Below, piece after piece: positions 4,183-6,312 of a DNA stretch of 6,312 nucleotides; the first letter of the stretch is position 1, and each line of letters begins with the position of its first letter. The position numbers and the translations under genes are program-made. The notes under the pieces are model-generated. The model had not been told where the DNA came from and made no database searches. It was given only the letters and a program-made list of their open reading frames with translations. The stretch spans positions 1-6,312 of the forward strand of contig JAIKZT010000322.1 of the NCBI GenBank assembly GCA_024682015.1, read 5' to 3'. The stretch comes from Clostridia bacterium (GTDB taxonomy: Bacteria > Bacillota > Clostridia > Peptostreptococcales > Anaerovoracaceae).

Positions 4183-6312
4183 ATGGAACGTCAGTACAAT
4201 TTTAAAAAGATCGAACCCAAATGGCAGAAGGTGTGGGCGGATAAGGACGTCTTCCACGTAACCGAAGATCCGGACAAGGAGAAGTTCTACTGTCTGGAGA
4301 TGTTCCCGTATCCTTCGGGCAAGCTTCACATGGGGCACGTGCGCAACTATTCCATCGGAGACGTGCTGGCCAGATACCTGCACATGAACGGAAAAAACGT
4401 GCTGCACCCCATCGGATTCGACTCCTTCGGCCTGCCTGCGGAAAACGCAGCCATCAAGAATCAGACGCATCCGGCCGTATGGACCAGTTCCAACATTGCG
4501 GAGATGGAAAAGCAGCTCCGCCAGCTGGGCTTCTCCTATGACTGGGACAGAGAGGTGTGCACCTACAAGGAAGACTACTACAAGTGGATGCAGTGGATCT
4601 TCATCCAGTTCTACAAGCACGGGCTCGCCTACAAGAAGGAGAATCCGGTCAACTGGTGCCCGTCCTGCCAGACGGTCCTCGCGAACGAACAGGTCGTGGA
4701 CGGATGCTGTGAGCGCTGCCATTCGGTCGTCACGAAGAAGAATCTCTCGCAGTGGTACCTGAAGATCACGGATTACGCCGACAGGCTGCTCGATGGTCTC
4801 GACACGCTGCCCGGCTGGCCCGAGCACGTCAAGACCATGCAGCGCAACTGGATCGGCCGCTCCGAAGGTACGGAGGTCGTCTATAAGCTGAAGGGCGAAG
4901 GAATGGATCTGCCCGTGTTCACCACGCGCGTGGACACCATCTTCGGCGCCACGTTCATGGTCATTTCGCCCGAGCATCCCATGGTGGAAGATCTCATCAA
5001 GGGCACGCTGGAGGAAGCGAACTGCCGCGCCTACATCGAGCAGGCACGCCGCCAGACCGACATCGAGCGTACGTCGACCGTCAAGGAGAAGACCGGCGCG
5101 TTCACGGGCCGCTACGCGGTGAACCCGGCCAACGGCGAAGACATTCCCATCTACCTGGCGGATTACGTGCTCATGGGATACGGCACCGGCATCGTCATGG
5201 GCGTGCCGTACGGCGACCAGAGAGACTTCGAGTTCGCCAAGAAGTACGATCTTCCCATCGTGCCCGTCGTGGACCCGCACCGGGACGACATCGACATCAA
5301 CGACCTGAAGGAAGCCTTCATCGCGGACGGCACCGTCATCAATTCCGGCAAGTACAACGGCATGGACAACCGCGAGGCTATCAAGGCCATGCAGAAGGAT
5401 TTCGAGGAAGCCGGCTTCGCCGCGCCCAAGGTCAATTTCAAGCTGCGCGACTGGCTCATCTCCCGCCAGCGCTACTGGGGCACGCCCATCCCCATGGTCT
5501 GGTGCGACGCGTGCGGCTGGGTCCCTGAGAAGGAAGAGAACCTGCCCGTGCTGCTGCCGACCGACGTCGTGTTCACCGGCAAGGGCGAGTCGCCCATCGC
5601 GACGAGCAAGACGTTCGTCGACACGGTCTGCCCCTGCTGCGGCAAGCCCGCCAAGCGCGAAGTCGACACCATGGACACGTTCCTCGACTCGTCCTGGTAC
5701 GAGCTGCGCTACTGCGACAACAAGAACGACAAGGCTGTCTGGGACGTGGATAAGGCCGACTACTGGATGAACGTCGACCAGTACATCGGCGGCGTGGAAC
5801 ACGCGATCCTGCACCTGATGTACGCGCGCTTCTTCTGCAAGTTCCTGCACGACATCGGCCTCACGAAGTGTGAGGAACCGTTCCAGAACCTGCTCACCCA
5901 GGGCATGGTCCTGAAAGACGGTAAGAAGATGAGCAAATCCGTCGGCAACGTTGTATCGCCCGAGGAGATCATCGACAAGTACGGCGCCGATACCGCCAGG
6001 CTGTTCATCCTGTTCGCGGCGCCTCCCGAGAAGGAACTGGAGTGGTCCGACACAGGCGTGGAAGGGTCCTACAAGTTCCTCGGCCGCGTCTGGCGCCTCG
6101 TCAGCGAGATGCAGGAAGCGACGGCCGGCGTGCCCGCCCGCTTCATTCCCGAAGGGAAGGACGACCGGCAGCTCGCCTATATTTTGAACAACACCATCAA
6201 GAGAGTTTCCGAGGACATCGAGAAGCGCTTCAACTTCAACACGGCGCTCGCAGCCATCATGGAGCTCGTCAACGAGATGTACCGCTATAAAGAGCTCGAC
6301 GACGTCAACCTC
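4183..6312 (+). CDS. leuS: Leucyl-tRNA synthetase, N-terminal part (3' end outside window)
   Basis: Class I synthetase that charges tRNA(Leu) and edits mischarged products in the cytoplasm. The frame is open for 710 codons to the right edge; family members run about 800-880 residues, so the end of the anticodon domain and the C-terminal domain are missing. HMGH (49-52) is the HIGH motif, and HPIGFDSFGLPAENAAI follows at 75-91. Cysteine pairs C159/C162 and C176/C179 form a likely zinc knuckle. The CP1 editing domain spans roughly 220-415, with TTRVDT (247-252) including Thr252 and Asp345 in place. The segment normally written PAHD or PGHD reads PYGD (342-345). A second set of CxxC pairs (C441/C444, C483/C486) is present, as is DTFLDSSWY (498-506). 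KMSKS is at 582-586, reached directly from QGMVLKDG, so the leucine-specific insertion of E. coli is absent. The start has a good ribosome site and matches the family N-terminus. Confidence 0.97.
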   Translation, partial: MERQYNFKKIEPKWQKVWADKDVFHVTEDPDKEKFYCLEMFPYPSGKLHMGHVRNYSIGDVLARYLHMNGKNVLHPIGFDSFGLPAENAAIKNQTHPAVWTSSNIAEMEKQLRQLGFSYDWDREVCTYKEDYYKWMQWIFIQFYKHGLAYKKENPVNWCPSCQTVLANEQVVDGCCERCHSVVTKKNLSQWYLKITDYADRLLDGLDTLPGWPEHVKTMQRNWIGRSEGTEVVYKLKGEGMDLPVFTTRVDTIFGATFMVISPEHPMVEDLIKGTLEEANCRAYIEQARRQTDIERTSTVKEKTGAFTGRYAVNPANGEDIPIYLADYVLMGYGTGIVMGVPYGDQRDFEFAKKYDLPIVPVVDPHRDDIDINDLKEAFIADGTVINSGKYNGMDNREAIKAMQKDFEEAGFAAPKVNFKLRDWLISRQRYWGTPIPMVWCDACGWVPEKEENLPVLLPTDVVFTGKGESPIATSKTFVDTVCPCCGKPAKREVDTMDTFLDSSWYELRYCDNKNDKAVWDVDKADYWMNVDQYIGGVEHAILHLMYARFFCKFLHDIGLTKCEEPFQNLLTQGMVLKDGKKMSKSVGNVVSPEEIIDKYGADTARLFILFAAPPEKELEWSDTGVEGSYKFLGRVWRLVSEMQEATAGVPARFIPEGKDDRQLAYILNNTIKRVSEDIEKRFNFNTALAAIMELVNEMYRYKELDDVNL

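Noticed and set aside
4149..4205. 18-codon leader-like frame overlapping the leuS start
   Set aside because: It contains no leucine codons, has no Shine-Dalgarno of note, and no attenuator hairpins follow it.
4159..5850. 563-codon open frame on the minus strand opposite leuS
   Set aside because: The + strand encodes an unmistakable LeuRS across the same bases. Strong G/C preference at codon third positions keeps the antisense frame free of stops; its translation is low-complexity (rich in V, H, D, L) with no recognisable domain.

Overview
This window is G+C-rich bacterial DNA that carries one co-directional housekeeping cluster, all on the + strand. The order is hisS (3' part), aspS, a fused nadD-yqeK gene, rsfS, a repeat-bearing gap, then leuS (5' part). 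Several traits point to a Firmicute, most likely a high-G+C Clostridia-type anaerobe: the hisS-aspS pair, a nadD/yqeK/rsfS block leading into leuS, LeuRS without the leucine-specific insertion seen in E. coli just before KMSKS, and purine-rich Shine-Dalgarno sites. The species cannot be named from this sequence.

Positions 1-3864 form one tightly packed transcription unit. hisS ends at 602 and aspS starts at or within ten bases of that stop. nadD-yqeK starts on the base after the aspS stop. rsfS overlaps the end of nadD-yqeK by 11 bases and has a strong Shine-Dalgarno inside it. Positions 3865-4182 (318 bp) hold no credible gene. Most of this gap is a tandem repeat with a 127-bp period. It contains two nearly identical 100-bp imperfect palindromes that could each form a long interrupted hairpin, plus repeat tail fragments on both sides. 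A short A+T-rich leader follows, then leuS from 4183 off the right edge.

The genes work around translation and nucleotide metabolism. Three aminoacyl-tRNA synthetases charge tRNA(His), tRNA(Asp) and tRNA(Leu). NadD makes the dinucleotide precursor of NAD. The fused YqeK-type HD domain belongs to a family that cleaves diadenosine tetraphosphate (Ap4A), a side product of aminoacyl-tRNA synthetases. RsfS keeps ribosomal subunits apart when nutrients are short. A link between synthetases and Ap4A clearance is an inference from gene order.

Most of the window is ordinary. The parts worth a second look are the palindromic tandem repeat before leuS, the NadD-YqeK fusion with its apparently shortened HD domain, and a variant editing-site motif in LeuRS.
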